Origin: Lophius americanus
Lineage: Eukaryota > Chordata > Actinopteri > Lophiiformes > Lophiidae
Direction: 5' to 3'
Assembly: GCA_037951165.1 (NCBI GenBank)
Contig: JBBDHG010000026.1
Coordinates: 733,501-797,500, forward strand
Length of the DNA stretch: 64,000 bases
Positions 11,432-25,204 of this stretch are shown here, in pieces. How positions within the stretch are numbered: position 1 is the first letter of the stretch; every line of letters begins with the position of its first letter. A program made the position numbers and the translations under genes. The notes under the pieces were generated by a model that had not been told where the DNA came from, did no database searches, and worked only from the letters and a program-made list of their open reading frames with translations.

Positions 11432-13331
11432 TTACTAGATGTTGATACAAAGGGAGAAGTTCAGTGAACTGTAAAAACACTAATGGGATCCCTGACATTA
11501 TAATTAACTGGTGAGGCTGATGGAAGTGACTGTGAGTGCGTTCTGTCACCAGACCTCCACACTCCTCCCCAGAATCCTCCCCCTCTCTGGACCCTCTCTC
11601 CTCACATCTGCTGCTGCTTTCTGCCTCCACCATCCTCTCGATTACACATTCATGCCTTTTAACACTTATTCAGAGATGGTCTGTTAAACAAAACAGTAAA
11701 TAACCGATAAAACTGAAAATGTATTAATGTCATTAAGCCGACTCATTCTCAGTTATGCTGTTCTGTCTTTTTTTGCAGACAGCTTTTGGAGAGGAAACGT
11801 AGGGAGGATTGTACAATGAAACATACTACGAAAAGTAATTATTATATTTCAGTTTTCATTTGCAGATATTCATTATCATAAAAGAAAATGTTTTATTTCT
11901 TTCTCCGATCATCTAAATGTCTAAAATATGACAGAAGATAGTGAAAACTCCCAAAAGTTCCCAAATGCCTTTTTTCTGTAAATACATTATTATCAGCTGA
12001 CTGATTTGGTCTCATTATTTCATGTAAATCTAAATATATAAATTTATAATATTAATGTAATGGTAGTAACTAACAAAAAAAAACACTTAGTAATTTTTTT
12101 TCCTATTATTCAGTTCAAAGTGAATTAATCATTTTAAAAGATTTATATCAACGGATCTGGTTTTAACAACAGTATATAATAGACCTTAGATGTTTGCTCC
12201 AGTCCAAATGTCCTTATTCCTAAGACTACATATGCGAGTATAACCAATGATTTAGATCCTCTAGGGTTTTTTTTTCTTGATAACACCCTCAGGTGGTGAG
12301 CAGCTGTTTAACAGCACCTGCTCCTTTAACCACTTACCTGCAACAATTACAACCTGCACCTGCAGCCAGCGCTGCAAAGACTCATGGGTTAAACTACATC
12401 TGGCCCACTGAAGTGACCTCATCTGTGTGTACCTGAACCAGAACCATTTGAGACTCAATCTGATTGAGATAAGATGAAGATTGTTTTCCCTTCGCAGCTA
12501 ATAATTAAAAATAGATAAATAATCAAAATAAAGAAATCTAATGGCCTTTTGTAAAAAGATGTTTCTCACAGACATCAATCCACACGACTGCTGGATGAGA
12601 AGACAGGTCTCATTTTCCAGCTCTCTTCTGATTGGCTGGCCCTGCCGCTGGTTAACAGTTAACCTGCGTCTCACTGCTTGATTTCACGGTTGGGTGCAAC
12701 AATACCTAAACAGCAGCACGGAGGTCAGAGATGTTCAATGGTTACGAGGTAACCAACATCACTGTTACATTGTGTGGAAGCCTCACTGACTGCAGCCACT
12801 GATTTATCACTGAGCCACAAAAAGGCTTCCTTTGTGTCCCAGCATAAAAGCCAGGAATGCTGGACGCTCCATTTATTAGGCAGTTTGCTGTGATTTTGCA
12901 CCGGGATGCTGGTAATGATTAACACGCAGTAGAATGGTCTCTTGAATTGTATTCATTTGGTATAATTTCTTCCATTGCATGTTAATTTGTTATTTGTTTC
13001 CATTTCAAAAGCCGCACTGTGAGAAAATACACCGGTTAGAGATTTAGGGGTGGTAAAGAAAATGCATGTAAAGTTTCATAAATGATCGTGCTTATAGTGT
13101 AACAAGATAGCCAATGACTCATAGTATCATATTAATGTTAGGGAATGGTATGAGATACTTGTGCGTAGACGTAGTTAAACCTAAATACGTACATATTACA
13201 TATAATCTGTAATATTGTGTCATCATTTGTTTAAAGACGGATTATTTCAGTGTAAAGTCCAAATTGAAGCAAATGCAACCGTTATACAAAAGTGAAATAG
13301 ACGTCAAAGAGCTGAATGACTAAAGTCTATT
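11432..13331. other. Non-coding stretch, nothing recognised
   Basis: About 1.9 kb with no frame showing a domain and no repeat family. The 12280-12460 and 12590-12920 blocks look less AT-rich and non-repetitive. They could be conserved non-coding DNA, but this cannot be judged without alignment. Confidence 0.4.
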
Positions 13332-13332
13332 A

Positions 13333-13416
<84 letters not shown>

Positions 13417-13418
13417 AA
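13332..13418. repeat. (AAAG)n microsatellite
   Basis: About 87 bp of pure AAAG/GAAA tetranucleotide. Confidence 0.97.
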
Positions 13419-14004
13419 CATCCCAGTACATTTTCTTTACGCAGCAAATATAAAGTAGTGAGAAAAGCAAATAGTTTATTTTCCCTTTTCATTTTAATCA
13501 TCTCTGAATCCTAAAGATGTAAGATCCTTAACAAAATGAAACTCTAATGACAATAAATAAAGCTGTGGAGAAAACAGTTGTATGGACCAACTCACAACAG
13601 CAGAGGTCAGCGTAAGTATGTGGAAGTAACCACATATCCTTTCACAAGCAGGTGTCCTGGATTTGAACGCATCTCACCATCAGTGTGGAGGCTGTGTATG
13701 TGTCTCACTAGTATTAGTGAAGTATTCAGACTGACTGTCATGCCTTCATTTGTCTTGAGCTGGACATCGAGTATCTGCACAGGAAGGCAGGCACATACGC
13801 AAAAGAAGCACAGAAAACATCAAGATTAGCTTTTGGACATGACAGACACCTACTTTGTCTCTTTTCTTAGCAATTGGAAGCAATTTTGAGTTGAATGACT
13901 TCCTTCCTTCTTCTGTGAAACTATAGCCTTGGTAGTAATGTAAGTGTGTATAAAGACTCCTCTACAAGCACAAGTTCTTTCATTGAACTTAGTAGAGTAG
14001 AATA
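13419..14004. other. Non-coding stretch, nothing recognised
   Basis: Only short frames without any recognised domain. Confidence 0.45.
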
Positions 14005-14300
14005 TACTCACCAATCACCTGCCTGATAGTAAATAGGTCCCTCTGTTGCTGTCAGAACAGCCCTTTGATCCATTATGTGTTCTACTACTACCACCTCTAC
14101 GTTGTCAGTAACCAGCATTAACCTTGTCAGTAATTTGTGCCATCAGTACTTCTTCTGTGGGATCGGACAACTAGCCTTTGTTCTCAACATGCATCAATGA
14201 ATTTTAGGTGTCCCTCGACTCACCAGTTTTCTGTCCTTAGAACGATTTGGCAGGTCGCTTGTAACCATGATGTCTTTCTCTGGGTCACTACTTTGAGCTC
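14005..14300 (+). mobile_element. Dispersed repeat family B, degenerate copy
   Basis: It contains CACCTGCCTGATAGTAAATAGG at the left. After an internal deletion come the middle-section landmarks CCAGCATTAACCTTGTCAG, GTGGGATCGGACAAC and CATGCATCAATGA, in family order. Confidence 0.6.
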
Positions 14301-16389
14301 CTGACCACAGGTGAGGCTGGAACATCGAGGGATTTATCTTCCGACTCAGCTCAGCTTCAACGTATCGTCCAATAGAACACTACATTACGGCCGATGCCAA
14401 ACCAAACCACATCTCTATCTCACAGTCCATGAAGAACAGAAAGGCCCTGTAGACAAGTTCTTAAAAATGCGTTTCGGCCAATCGGATCACAAGCAGACAG
14501 CGCAACACATCGGTTTACGACTGTGTCTATCATACGTCTCTGAATGTGTCCAGCTGATCACTTATGTTCAGATTTCATTGCTGCCTACGACACTTTCCCT
14601 ACGTTGCCACTTAAATCGAGGGCCAAATTTGTTGAGTTAGTTAGCACAGACCAGCTAACAACTTTAAGAGGTTTCAAGAACCCATATATGTCTACTGACT
14701 ACTACAACTGACAGAGACTAACAGAACAAAGTTCTTTTCAATTTGCTGAAGAGCGCTAGCCCTCACTGATGACGCATTTTCCTGCTATATCCTTGTTGGA
14801 GAAGCATCTGGACACATTAACGTTTACAGTACAAAATATATACGGTCTATTTATGGTCGACAGTGTCCCAGACCAGCACGGCTAGTGTGTACATGTGTAG
14901 TTACACATGTATTTAACGATGTGTCTCGATCCCGTTTAGACTGGATGGCAAATTCCCACCTTCAACACGCCTGCAAGGATGAAGAGTTAGTCCACTTCTC
15001 CACGACCAAAACACAATCCGCATTGCTCTTCCTGAACACGAGGTACTGTCGGTCGGAACCACCTCTGTAGCACCTTTAAATAAACTTTCCTGGCAAGACT
15101 GAGCAGAGCGATTCTCCTGTAATTGAAGCACATCCTCCAGTCCCAAAGCCTTCAGCATCTATGGAACAATCTCATCTACACACCCCACCTTGTTGCTGCA
15201 GAGCCAATTCACTTCCTCAGCAAAGGCTGCTGATGGACGGGCTTTCGTCAGGGGTTTCAGATTCTGCCACCACTGTGGAGGACATGGAAGTCAGATTTAA
15301 GAGCTCCTCAAACTGTTCCTTCCACAATCAGATGATATCAGCAGTTTGGCTCATCAGTATTCTTTGCCGGCAATACAAAGCCCTGAACCAGGCCCTGCTT
15401 CCCCTTTCCAAGTTGTGAGATTGCTTGCCAGAAGCTTCTTGAGGCGAAACCGAATCCATATCCGGAACTCACCGAATTCCAACCACACCCAGGTTTTTGC
15501 TGCAGCGACTGCTGAAGCTGCAGCCCAGTTGGCCTCCTGGTACCTGAAGGAATGACCTTATTCAGCTTGATGACAACCTTCAGCACTGGTATCTACCAGT
15601 AGGTTGTAAGGTCGCAGCTAAAACAGGCGCCAACAACATCTCTCTGACCACAACCCCTACCAGCTGTCTCTACAACGGAGGGTACGATGGATGCTCATAT
15701 CTCCTACCGCCTCTTCTGCCGGAAATGAGACCTGACAGACCGGGGGCCTCCAGTAGATGTTTACCTTCACCACTCATTTGGGTTTATCACCCACCGTCTG
15801 ATTGACAGCTCTATTCCCCATGGTCATTTTGGAGGAGAGGTAACAAACGCTCTACAAACATTCATTTCCTCACCTCCACTTCATCACAGATATCATCAGA
15901 TTCTGAACGATATCCCAGAGTCCTGTTTAAAAATAAACCAGCAAACGGATCAGAGAGAAACCTCCACTGTGTGGGTGTGTGTGTGTGCGTGAGTGAGTGT
16001 GCTAGAAATCCTTGCCTGCCTCCTTTGGCTGTAAACTTACTGACCCTCTCTGCTGCAGCAGTTGTGTTCATCCCTGCATTGACTTCTTCAGTGGAGAAAA
16101 TCAATAAGCCAGGGTCAAAACAAGCAGTGAACGCAGGAGGATACTGTAAGACTATAAAACCTTCAGCTCAGGATTTATTGAGGAGACTAGCCTGAAATCT
16201 CTTTCTGATCTCTCTGTACTTCATCCTGAGCAACATTATTCAATCAGCATTGCATGATTTAGGTTTATTAGCTAAATCTAATATATATCAGTGGTTTGCA
16301 AATAAAAAAAATTTGAATAGCTCAAAAGATTCCAAATGCTTCCCCCAAATACAAAATACTACTATTTGTTGATTTATGTGTCTACTACT
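14301..16389. other. Long stretch of unclear nature
   Basis: This is 2.1 kb of balanced base composition with several 60-110 residue frames on both strands (for example 14311-14640 plus and 15161-15418 plus). None shows a domain, and they are not linked by obvious splice sites. The composition differs from the AT-rich surroundings and could mark a decayed transposon or pseudogene that I cannot identify. Confidence 0.35.
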
Positions 16390-16780
16390 GTTCAAAAATG
16401 ATTCACCCCCCCCCCCCCCAAGGACAGGTATCTGTGGTACTTTATACAGCACCAGGTTGCTGCTATGACCCGCTGAAAACATGATACACAACAAAATGGA
16501 AACCTGTTTCAGTGTTTGAGAGGAATCGCCAGCAATTCCTTTTTAACCAAGGCCTCTGGTTTTGTCCTATCCCTGAGTTTATGCAACCACCTTCTTTAAA
16601 TCCCACCAGAGATTTCCAATCCGATTCGAGCAAAGGAACTTCTTCTGGAAGTAAGCCCTGGAGTGTTTGGGATCAGCGTCCTTTTGGATTGTCCAATGAT
16701 GCCCAAACTTCCTGCCCAATCACAAAAAATTTCTGACACTCGATGAAATCCATCGTACCAAACCCACGCTGAGGGTTTCT
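16390..16780 (-). pseudogene. Tc1-like transposase remnant (DDE C-terminal part)
   Basis: The minus strand reads IQKDADPKHSRAYFQKKF and then, with drift, GNLWWDLKKVV. These correspond to the QQDNDPKHT...NPIENLWRDLK region of Tc1/mariner transposases. Stops, frame changes and a poly-C run (about 16405-16419) show that it is dead. The catalytic Asp of the DPKH block is still recognisable; the final catalytic residue cannot be placed. Confidence 0.65.
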
Positions 16781-18151
16781 AATGGCTGAGGATGCAGAGC
16801 AGCCCCTGTGCATCATGGGGTGTTCCCGTGGCTCACTGCAGGTAGGGTGTCCCTTTTATAACTAGAATATGAGTTGTATTTTATTGTTTTAATTCTAGTA
16901 GCATTTTTAATTTAGATATATTGTTTTAGTATTTAGGGGTAGTGTTTATGTTAGGGTCATTACTACCTTTATTTGTTGATTTCACAATGTTGATTAACGT
17001 TTTATTCCCTACTAAGTTAAGCGAAGCTGCCACGGCTAATCAAAACATCATGACGTTTTTTGTGTATTATATCGTTTTATTCACCAGATGGAGCTTTAAA
17101 AAAGCACATCAGAGCTTTGCATCACATTCAAGTCTCCTTCTTCGTCGTTTTTCTCACTGTGAAATCGACAAAGAGGTTTTCTTTATTTGATCCTGTTTCG
17201 TCCATTTGCGTGAGTTTTTTCTTAAGCTGCAGTGTGTCGTCCACAGCACTCGAGGGATTGACTTCTGTTCATAGGGTGTTTGAGGACGCTCACAAGATTC
17301 CTGACACACACAGGAAACGTCTGATAGGCCTGGTGTGAAGACATCAGCCTTTCCCCTTTCAGCACATGCCTGTCACTTCTCAGCTCTCTCCGGCCTCATC
17401 ACCAATGAGTATCTTTGGCTCCATGCCTGCTAGTGTCCACGCCACACTCCAGCTCCTTATCAGGTGTCAGAGGAGGGTTTGTCAGTCATGTCTTGTTCAT
17501 TTCTCCTCACGCCGTGCTTTTTTGAGCCTCATTATAAAGAACAAATAACAAAACAAAGACATGGACCTTCAACAAATGGATAGGAGCGCTGCAAAGGTCA
17601 TCGAGGAGGGAAATGGAAATCAGGTGCTCATTGGAGAGGGTTTGGTCTTTTAGAAAACACGTTCAAAAATATCCCATGTGGAGTTTTTCTTATCAGCGAA
17701 CTTGAAGGAAATCCACGGCACTCTGTTCCGTTGAAGAATAAAAAGCCTTTTTTATTGCATGGCTATACAGGCACTTAAAAAAAAAAACTTGCTGCTGACC
17801 TCGGCGTTTTAGAGTCAGGAGTCTTCATCAGGGTGTCAGAAAAATAAATGACATCAGACATATGTCATTTAATAGCGACATTAATCAGTGAATACATAAA
17901 AGACAATAAAAGATATAACAGAGAAAATAATTTTAACATTTCGATGCATGATAAAAGAAAGCTATAAAGCAAAATACTATATTCTAAAAATTGTATGTAC
18001 AAAATAGAAAAAAAACACATAGAACTCTTCACTCTGTATACCAGGATATTTCTTACACATCATAGTTTCTTTGGTATCTTTTACAGATCATATTTACTTA
18101 ATAATTAGTATATTTATGTTTATCGAGATAACTTCCAATTGTACAACGCAA
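16781..18151. other. Non-coding stretch, one retroelement-like motif
   Basis: On the minus strand, 17790-17835 reads CCTGATGAAGACTCCTGAC followed by TAAAACG, a motif common in decayed vertebrate retroelements. Nothing else is recognised. Confidence 0.4.
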
Positions 18152-18271
18152 TGCCCCCACCCCCAACATAATATATCATATCCCCCCCACCCCCAACATA
18201 ATATATCATATCCCCCCCACCCCCAACATAATATATCATATCCCCCCACCCCCAACATAATATATCATATC
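18152..18271. repeat. 30-bp minisatellite, four copies
   Basis: The unit is a C-rich half (CCCCCCACCCCCAACA) plus an AT-rich half (TAATATATCATAT), repeated with a 30-bp period. The last unit is one base shorter in its C-run. The 10-residue periodic frame across it is an artefact. Confidence 0.95.
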
Positions 18272-20414
18272 AAAATATGGTACAAAAAGGAAAGATCGCA
18301 TAATGTTGAAAAAAGTGAAGCAGCTTTCATGTCCATACTCAGATCCAATTCAAGATTAAATCAATCCTGGCTTAATCCCTGATCCACCCCTGCCCAAAAT
18401 TTAATCAGAATCAGTTCGTCTTCTTGAGATATCACGCGGACAATCAATGAAACACATGATCACATAATTCTTCATCTGTAGCAATAAATGATCCTACCTA
18501 ACACGACGTCATCAAAGCATCTTTCCGTTAGACTATTTTAGCAGATATTTCAAAGTCCGAACCTGCTAATGAAGATTTATCATCTTCATCATGGATACTC
18601 TCCCTCCTTTGGCTGGTGTTACTCCTGCGATGATCTGACAGAGGGACCACAAAGATCATGCACAGCAACCAGCTCCAGAATGGAACCGGCAACATAAAAA
18701 GAAAATGCAATCATGTTGCGTAGCTTAGCTGTCCTCTCCTGAGCCATTTGCAGAATTCGGAAAGTCCCGCAGCACAAGCGTGGGAATATGTGTGCATGAA
18801 AGCTTGTGTCTCAACACCGGGGTAAGTGAATGAAGCAACTCAGATGCAACATTGTCTCCTGGACATTACGAGCAATTAGCTGCTGATAAGTGGAGGAAAG
18901 GCCGCAGACAGTGTGTGCGAATGCTAGCGGAGGGTTTGATGCGGCGTAGAACTAATGCTGTCACATGCTAATGCCTGCAGGTCCAGGAGACGGTGGACAT
19001 GCAGGTTATTAAAGGCTTTTTGATGTGATCAGTGCTGCTATATGAGAGTCTAAGTCAACTAATTTGAAAAATCTATAGAGAAAAAAAACTTCCATTAAAC
19101 GTATTTTTTTTTAGTGCAAAAAGAAATTCCTAATTTGGCCGCACAGATCAATGAAGTAACTTTTGCATTTTAAAACTACTCAAAGAAAATTTAAAAATTG
19201 TCAGATCATCTTTGGGTTTGTATGCAGACCCCAGACGTTGTTCAGAAGTCAAAGTCAGCCGGGTCGGCTCAGAACGCCATCTGGATGGAAAAATCCCCTG
19301 GAGAAACAGAGATGAGACACCCCCATCTCTGATGACTTCTTCTTTAGACAGACATCTTTTGATTCACCTGGACTCGTCATCAGTGATACTTCCTGGGTTC
19401 GTCTGTGTTTCGCGTCTCTCAACAATCATGCACCTTCGCCCAGGTGACCCAGCCAGTGTTTATCAAGTCCCAGCTTGTGTCCAGGTAGCATTACATGACC
19501 CACAGCTCTCCTCTCCTGACCCACATCCACCTTGAGGCAACTTTGTTTGCATCAGTTGCCAACTTAATCGTCCTCTGCCTTTTGGCCCCTGCAACGGCGA
19601 GATTGGTTAAGGCCAAGGCAGGGGGATTGAACCACAAACCCTTTGCGTCACACCTCAACGGCGTCAAACCTGTTATACCATCCGTTGAGTCCTCCATGCG
19701 CTCTGGGGATGGTATTTGAGTGGTACCATTTGTGAAGCAGAACTTGCCGATTGTCTTTTCTTTCTTCACTACCAGCTGTCTGGATTTTTTGTTCAGAAGT
19801 TGATCTGGCACCGGGTGATCAGCTACCTACACCCTTAGGAATGATGTCGTCAAAGAATGTTGATGACTTGTTTCTATCAACCTCCACTTTCAGTGGGAAG
19901 GTTCTGATTAAGGTGGAATAAGTGATTATGGCGAGGTGGATCCATGACTAACCACTGATTCACTCTGTCTGGAGATCTGTCACGTTTAAGTGCCCGACTT
20001 TATATGGTGGATTATGTTAGTGATCCCATTGTCCTGAAGTTGTTTCTCTCTAGCTGTGTTTTCCTATTAATTTGAATGTTTGGATCGTTTTTATTTGGTA
20101 ATGGATGGATTTCTCAATTTCAGGATTTATAACTTCGGCAGATAGCTAATGGAAGATGTACCCAATATAACATTTACGTACTTACATAAACATTATATAT
20201 AATATTGAATCATCACTTAGATTACTTAGCTGTGCTATGTTCATTTTCTAATATATCTATTAGAGAATGATCTGATATGTACGAGGGGTAAATGTTAATG
20301 CGTGATATTTGAAAGAGGGGGTAAAAAAAACAACAACAACCTTGTAAACCTTCCATGAAAACATGACTTGTGCCAGAAACGGAGTTCAGGTGCTGTTTGG
20401 AAATGTCTTGGTGT
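18272..20414. other. Non-coding stretch, nothing recognised
   Basis: A block at 19200-19810 has more balanced composition and overlapping frames on both strands, but none carries a domain. No repeat family was recognised. Confidence 0.4.
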
Positions 20415-21374
<960 letters not shown>

Positions 21375-21543
21375 ATCCATCCATCTATCCATCCATTCAT
21401 CCATCCATCTATCTATCCATCCATCCATCCATCCATCTATCCATCCATCCATCTATTTATCTATCCATCCATCCATCTATCCATCCATCCATCTATTTAT
21501 CTATCCATCCATCCATCTATCCATCCGTCCATCTATCTATCTA
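21375..21543. repeat. (ATCC/ATCT)n tetranucleotide repeat
   Basis: An array of CATC/TATC units over about 170 bp. The poly-HPSI frames are repeat artefacts. Confidence 0.95.
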
Positions 21544-22084
21544 ACGCTGCAGCATGACATAGAAAAAATTACCCATCAGCCCCAGTGTATTGGACCTGTT
21601 GAGTTCTTTATTAAACAGGATGCAGCCCCCATCAGAACAAAGTATGATTTATGTCCTGAACACTCAACAGAACCTAATATATCAATGATAATAGTCGTTA
21701 CAGAAGCTGACATGGTTTTGTCAAAGTCTACACACAACATTTAATATAAATATAATATTGGTAGGTATAGTTACAGATTTCTTTTTGTGTTACAACAAAG
21801 TGAAAATGCCAAATCCAATAGATCTTCAGTAACTATAACAATACAATAACTTAAGTAGTTTTACTTTACTGTATTATACAAATATACAATTAAAGTTAAC
21901 TCGTTTTCTTAGCGTAGTAATAAAAGGAGACGGATTTCCGTCAATCCATATGTCAATCCATATGACGTGTCAATCCATATGAGCTCAATTTAGACACAAT
22001 TGCTGTGATGGTAGGACTCTGCAGACGAGAAACAATGTTTTACACAAAAATCTTCCCCTAAGAATTAGAATGTGAGATATTAAA
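21544..22084. other. Non-coding stretch, nothing recognised
   Basis: AT-rich, with a small triplicated CAATCCATATG motif at about 21945-21980. Confidence 0.45.
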
Positions 22085-22520
22085 GGGACATTATAGAAAA
22101 ACAAGGTAAAGCTCCTTTCATAGATTCATACGAGCCAATTTGGACATAATCAGACATTTGGTTGTTAGACCATACTGTGCTTTTTTTTACAAAAAAGATT
22201 AATTTATTCATTCTACTAATCAAGTAGAATGAATAAATTAATGATATGACAAATACAAGTCCGATCTTCTTGAGTCCATTCATACGAGGTTAATTTGGAC
22301 TAAATCGGAACAAGAGTTATGAAGTCATATTTTTTTTTTTTTGAAGAGTTGTTCGCCTATTTCAAAAAATAAAACAACTGCCCTTTCCCCCAAATCAATT
22401 CAGTTCTTCCTCGCACAATTTCTATATGAGTAGAAACACATGAAATAGTTTTGGAGTTATAGTGCTAACACAAAGCACCTGCGACTGTGGTGACATCTCT
22501 TTATCGTCTCCACTTTTTCA
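22085..22520 (-). mobile_element. Dispersed repeat family A, copy 3
   Basis: The minus strand carries the family segment TGCGAGGAAGAACTGAATTG (22396-22415) and the ACTAAATCGG/AATTTGGAC region. The terminal hairpin is not found, so this copy looks truncated at its hairpin end. A perfect inverted repeat (22198-22242) lies within it. Confidence 0.5.
22198..22242. repeat. Perfect inverted repeat, 20-bp arms, 5-nt loop
   Basis: The left arm at 22198-22217 and right arm at 22223-22242 are exact reverse complements (AATTTATTCATTCTAC against GTAGAATGAATAAATT) around AATCA. Confidence 0.95.
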
Positions 22521-22720
22521 GAGATATAATAACTTAAAAAAAACTTAAATAACCTTTTATTAAGGGACGCTGTTGCAGAGCAGTCATACCCCGATCACAA
22601 GGACCTCTTCACCGCTCGAGTCCAACTGCTGCTGAATTGATTTCACAATCTTGTACCTTGTGCTCTATGACATAAGTGATAAAAAAGAGTTGAAGCGGAT
22701 TTATTATTCTGGGTATTCAT

Positions 22721-22865
22721 TCATTATCTACTGCTTATCCTTTTCAGGGTCACGGGGGGCCGGAGCCTATCCCAGCTAACATCAGGTGAGAGGCTGAGTA
22801 CACCCTGGACAAGGTGCCAGTTCATCACAGGGCAGAGACACACACAGAGACACACAACCACACAC
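22721..22865 (+). mobile_element. Common teleost interspersed repeat fragment
   Basis: It contains TCAGGGTCACGGGGGGCCGG, then GGAGCCTATCCCAGCTAAC, then TACACCCTGGACAAGGTGCC and CATCACAGGGCAGAGACAC. From memory this order is that of a very widespread fish repeat. No coding sequence is present. Confidence 0.65.
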
Positions 22866-22969
22866 TTACAGTCACACTTACTCCTACGGGCAGCTTTTTG
22901 TGTCATCAATTCACCTGTATCATTCTGTCATCCTTAGGTACCTTAGATGCAAAGTAAAATAATTTATAA

Positions 22970-23180
22970 TCTGAATCTATAATGAGACAACATAAACCGA
23001 CCAGTCAGAATAACATGGATCATCTCGTTGTAATGGTACGTATCCGCGGGTCCTGTTGGGTTTTCCCAGTCTGTGCTAGCTAGAACGCACCAAAGAAGGA
23101 AAAGCAGGTAACTGGTGGCAGGGTGACGGGTGCCCAAAGCTCGATGATGTGTGTGGAGCCATGTTTGGGTTTCTATCATA
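22970..23180 (-). mobile_element. Dispersed repeat family B, 3' part
   Basis: On the minus strand, GGTGCGTTCTAGCTAGCACAGACTGGGAA and CCATGTTATTCTGACTGG parallel the 3' third of the copy at 56705-57345 (about 57050-57310). The 5' part is absent. Confidence 0.5.
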
Positions 23181-24119
23181 GTACATTCGTTGGTAGTGAC
23201 GCAGCTCTACCTCCGTGATGCGTACCGTTTGAATCACGTACTCCATTCCTCATGTCAACTTCTCTGTCTGACCCGAGGGCACGGTTCCCTCTGCACCATG
23301 GTATGAATTCACATTCGTTCCAACATGTTTCACCCCCAGCCGAGTCCAGGTTGGCACGACCGCATCACAGACTCACCCACTCTGAAGAAAAAAGCGTAAC
23401 CTCCCACGCTCACTGCCGACACTGCCTCGCATGCAAAGACGCACGCGGGTTTTCCTAATGACTCGCCTCACGGCTGCAGTCCTCCACGCAGAACCAAATC
23501 CTGTTACAGCCGGCTTTTCATGATGCCTTTAACTGCATTACACTCCCCTCTCAAGTCCAGATCCAATTTCCCTATGAAACAAGGTAGCACACACAGCCAC
23601 ACTGTGACACGGCTGTCTGCCTTTAATGTCATAATAAACAAAGTATGTTTTTTCTATCTCAGCATCTCCACAGGCTGAGCTCTCTGGGTGGATGGGAACA
23701 GGAACTCAGTCAGACAATAAGGAGAAGGGGAGGGGGGGAGCAGTGGGTGAGTGGATAACTCACTTGGCTCCGGTGGAAATGTCTTGTGTTTGTGTGTGTC
23801 TTACATCTCGTTTGGGTAAGAGTTTAAAGGTTATTACGAGGAGATACGTGGGGTAGGAATACATCTCGGTAAAGATTCTAGTTAGGTGCTGAAGGAGGAG
23901 AAAAGTACATAAATATGATCAAATGTTTTTGGACAAAATTAACAAAGAGCTTCTTCCGTTTTGCTGCATCCATCAGTCACTGACATTTTTAGTTAAAATT
24001 ATTAGGTTTCTAATTATCGCTACAAAAGATTTCTGGCTTATCAGAAATCTCGATTGTTATAAGTTAGATAGTTATAAACTTGAATTAATATGGTAATATT
24101 TTTAGACATAGGAGCTAAA
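23181..24119. other. Non-coding stretch, nothing recognised
   Basis: The sequence at 23240-23600 is GC-richer and non-repetitive, without a domain. The rest is AT-rich. A conserved element is possible but cannot be judged here. Confidence 0.4.
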
Positions 24120-24620
24120 AGCAGAGCTCCTTCAGCATAGTTATCAGCCACCACCACCACCAGTATCCAGACTCCAAACGGGGCAGTCTGGGCTGCTGCC
24201 CAGAGCCATATTTGCTGCTATGACCTGCTATTAGCATGATGCATGGACACCAGACCATAAGTCCTGTTAGCCCATCCTTCATGGTGATGGCCACTTTAAA
24301 ACGTTCAAGGATCTAGAGGTATGCTTTGGATCATAGCATTTTTGGAATGTCCAATGCCGCCGGAGCTCCAGTTTCCTCACAGCTAACAAAACATTTTCTT
24401 CGGGGATTTCCTGAGACTTGCTGGGATACATCGAACATAGCAGGTTTCCAGTGCCTTTGAGGAAGCAAAGCAGCTCCAGAGCATCACAAAGCCATCGCCA
24501 TGCTTCACTGATGGTAGCATGTTCTTTTCAGCATATGCGTCATCATTCCTAAGCCCGACATTCTACTGATTTAGGGTTTTCTGAGCATACCGGAATGTCT
24601 TGACGTGGGTCAGCAGGGCT
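24120..24620 (-). pseudogene. Tc1-like transposase remnant (central part)
   Basis: The minus strand encodes EKNMLPSVKHGDGFVMLWSC, which matches the VKHGGGSVMLWGC block of Tc1-like transposases. It continues SKALETCYVRCIPASLRKSP before a stop. The lower-coordinate part resembles the end of the remnant at 16390-16780 (CATAGCAGCAAATATGG). There are stops and frame drift, so it is inactive. Confidence 0.7.
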
Positions 24621-24659
24621 GTATGTCTCTGACTTTGGGCAATGAGCACTTGGGTAAAT

Positions 24660-25204
24660 TTAGGCCTTAAATGTAAACAAAATTTCATGAATCATTTTCA
24701 AATTCTATACCTCAGTAGACCTTTGTGCGAGGAAGAACTGGGTTGATTTTGGAAAGTATGTTCTACAGTTCTGACACTAGGGGGAGCCTTATCGGCAGAA
24801 GTTTGTGGGCCATAAATTGTAAAGCATTGTGCCAAATTTGTCCAAATTTAGTGCATATGAATTTTTTTTTAAACCCTGTTTCCCAGACTTACGTCAAAAA
24901 CTTTCAAGGATCATTTTCGAATTTTATACCCCATAGACCTTAGTACAAGGAAGAACTGGAATTATTTGGGGAAAGGTCGGTTGCATATTTATTATATTGA
25001 CATCTACCGTGTGTGCATCATATTTTATCTGATTTTTAATCATATGATTCAGAATTTACTCAATTAAGGGAGTTTTTCTCTTTTTCTTGAATAATGTTGA
25101 AATAACTTCGGTGTTCAATCAAGGGGATTGTTTGGCACAACGAAGGGGACTGGGAACTTCTCAGGGATACGCCTTTGCTGTCGGGGACGACAGCGTGGGT
25201 CGAG
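24660..25204 (+). mobile_element. Dispersed repeat family A, copy 4, intact terminal hairpin
   Basis: The family core occurs twice in tandem (GAGGAAGAACTGGGTTG at about 24730 and AAGGAAGAACTGGAATTA at about 24950). The perfect terminal hairpin GCTGTCG-GGGA-CGACAGC follows at 25177-25194. The position of the CTAG reads CGAG here and is followed by T. No coding frame is present. Confidence 0.6.

Noticed and set aside
10268..11633. Many open frames of TH or CV repeats, up to 138 residues
   Set aside because: They are produced by the CA/TG tract in every frame and have no other sequence character.
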